From an uncultured Azospirillum sp. (GTDB lineage Bacteria > Pseudomonadota > Alphaproteobacteria > RF32 > CAG-239): 7,384 bases of DNA. Positions 6,510 to 7,384 of this stretch are shown here, in pieces. The stretch is from contig CABUAP010000062.1 of NCBI GenBank assembly GCA_902489675.1, forward strand, positions 1 through 7,384. The letters are read 5' to 3'. The notes below the pieces were generated by a model, which saw nothing but the letters and a program-made list of their open reading frames with translations, was not told the DNA's origin and did no database searches. Both the position numbers and the translations under genes were made by a program. Each line of letters starts with the position of its first letter. Position 1 is the stretch's first letter.

Positions 6510-7384
6510 CAGTTTTGGCGGAAAAACCACCAGTAGCGGTACGAGTGCAACCGTACGGCCGGAAGCAATGTTTGCGGCCAATAATTTTGCCAATTATTTG
6601 AAAGGATTGGATACATCAACCGTTGATAATACTTATCAAAATCTGGCTGGCAATGCCTATGCTTTATCATCTCAGCTGCCTAATTATATTTATACGGCAG
6701 ATGGTTCCGATGCGGCGCGTCAGCGGATGGAAAATGCCGTATATAATCAGGCGGCCGATCGCTTAAATAAACAGTTTGCGGAAGATACGTCCGCCCTCAA
6801 TACCCGATTGCAGAATCAGGGGTTGTCGGTTGGCAGCAACGCTTATCAGAATGCGATGTCCTCGTTGCAAGATTCTCAGTATGAGACATTAAACAATGCG
6901 GCATATGACAGTATTATCAAAGGCCAGAGCGCTTTCAGCAACAGCTTGAATGACAGCGTTACCGCAGGTAACTTTACCAACAATGCCCGTCAGCAGTCAT
7001 TGAGTGAAATTTTGCAGATTTTACAGAATAGTATCAGCGGTTATCAGGTACAAAAAGATATTTTCGATGCTATCAGCAGTGCTTCCGGACAAAGAACACA
7101 GTCCAGCAGTTCGCAGCGTCAGCAGGAAGGAATTAATGCCCAAGATATCGGAACACTTGCCGCGGTGCTGGCGAAGGGGGCTGCGACTTCATCCGATATT
7201 CGGCTGAAAGAAAATATCAGCCCGGTCGGACGCCTTGATAACGGTCTGACTGTCTATCGCTTTAACTATATCGGTTCGCCGCAAACGCAGATCGGTTTGA
7301 TTGCGCAGGAAGTGCGGGATGTTAAACCGGATGCCGTGGTTGTGGGTGATGACGGTTATCTGCGGGTGAATTATGCCTTGGCTT
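6502..7384 (+). CDS. Tail protein with C-terminal peptidase S74 chaperone domain (3' truncated)
   Basis: At least 294 residues, running off the right edge. Residues 1-20 are Ser/Thr/Gly-rich. Residues 20-190 appear helical and rich in Asn, Gln and Ser, with a family-like block (LNTRLQNQGLSVGSNAYQNA, 99-118) that I recall from phage tail proteins next to gp10-like genes. A Ser/Gln-rich linker (194-209) leads to the S74 intramolecular chaperone: SDIRLKENI (231-239), VYRFNYIG (251-258), GLIAQEV (265-271), P276 and LRVNYALA (287-294). In characterised S74 domains a Ser-Lys dyad five residues apart cleaves the chain just before the Ser; S231 and K236 have that spacing. The domain helps trimerise tail fibres or spikes and is then released. 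Here the domain's C-terminal helices are beyond the window. Whether this protein is a fibre, a fibre adaptor or an internal tail protein cannot be told. Confidence 0.85.
   Translation, partial: MSNSFGGKTTSSGTSATVRPEAMFAANNFANYLKGLDTSTVDNTYQNLAGNAYALSSQLPNYIYTADGSDAARQRMENAVYNQAADRLNKQFAEDTSALNTRLQNQGLSVGSNAYQNAMSSLQDSQYETLNNAAYDSIIKGQSAFSNSLNDSVTAGNFTNNARQQSLSEILQILQNSISGYQVQKDIFDAISSASGQRTQSSSSQRQQEGINAQDIGTLAAVLAKGAATSSDIRLKENISPVGRLDNGLTVYRFNYIGSPQTQIGLIAQEVRDVKPDAVVVGDDGYLRVNYALA

Noticed and set aside
7004..7207. Plus-strand 67-codon frame inside the tail protein gene
   Set aside because: It lies in a different frame within the S74 tail protein, has no ribosome binding site and shows no coherent sequence.

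Overview
The window is a single-strand (+), tightly packed block of structural and head-completion genes from a tailed phage or prophage. Gene order and recognisable protein families point to a short-tailed, podovirus-like virion of the P22 type: portal, small protein, likely scaffold, major capsid protein, conserved head-region protein, gp4-like adaptor, gp10-like tail accessory (DNA-stabilisation) protein, GNAT acetyltransferase-like protein, and a tail protein ending in a peptidase S74 chaperone domain. The families resemble those in phages of Gram-negative hosts, mainly proteobacteria. Host assignment beyond that is a guess, though the moderate GC and A-rich leaders would fit an uncultured alphaproteobacterium. 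Nothing shows whether this is a free phage or an integrated prophage.

Layout. Positions 1-1205 hold the 3' part of the portal gene, whose 5' end lies outside the window. It is followed by a 78-residue protein (1202-1438), a charged helical protein in the usual scaffold position (1425-2111), and the major capsid protein (2167-3138). A perfect 11-bp intrinsic terminator at 3154-3187 closes this first block. The second block starts at 3240 with a conserved 191-residue protein, then the gp4-like adaptor (3812-4525) and the gp10-like protein (4506-6077). The GNAT-like frame starts at 6052 and runs without a stop into the S74 tail protein (internal start at 6502), which continues past the window end. 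Most neighbours overlap by 4-26 bases, so translational coupling is likely. The only gene-free gaps are 2112-2166 and 3139-3239. No RNA genes, CRISPR arrays or insertion sequences were seen.

How the genes work together (family knowledge plus inference): capsid protein assembles around scaffold and portal to form the procapsid; after DNA packaging (terminase presumably upstream, outside the window) the adaptor and gp10-like protein extend and plug the portal; the S74 protein belongs to the tail.

The main oddity is the GNAT/tail junction. The GNAT frame has no stop codon and passes in frame through an A-rich tract into the tail protein, which nevertheless has its own strong ribosome binding site. 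This could be a real fusion with two products, ribosomal slippage on the A run, or a one-base homopolymer error in the sequence. I found no defence system or other clearly novel multi-gene system; the rest is a fairly ordinary morphogenesis module with several uncharacterised small proteins.
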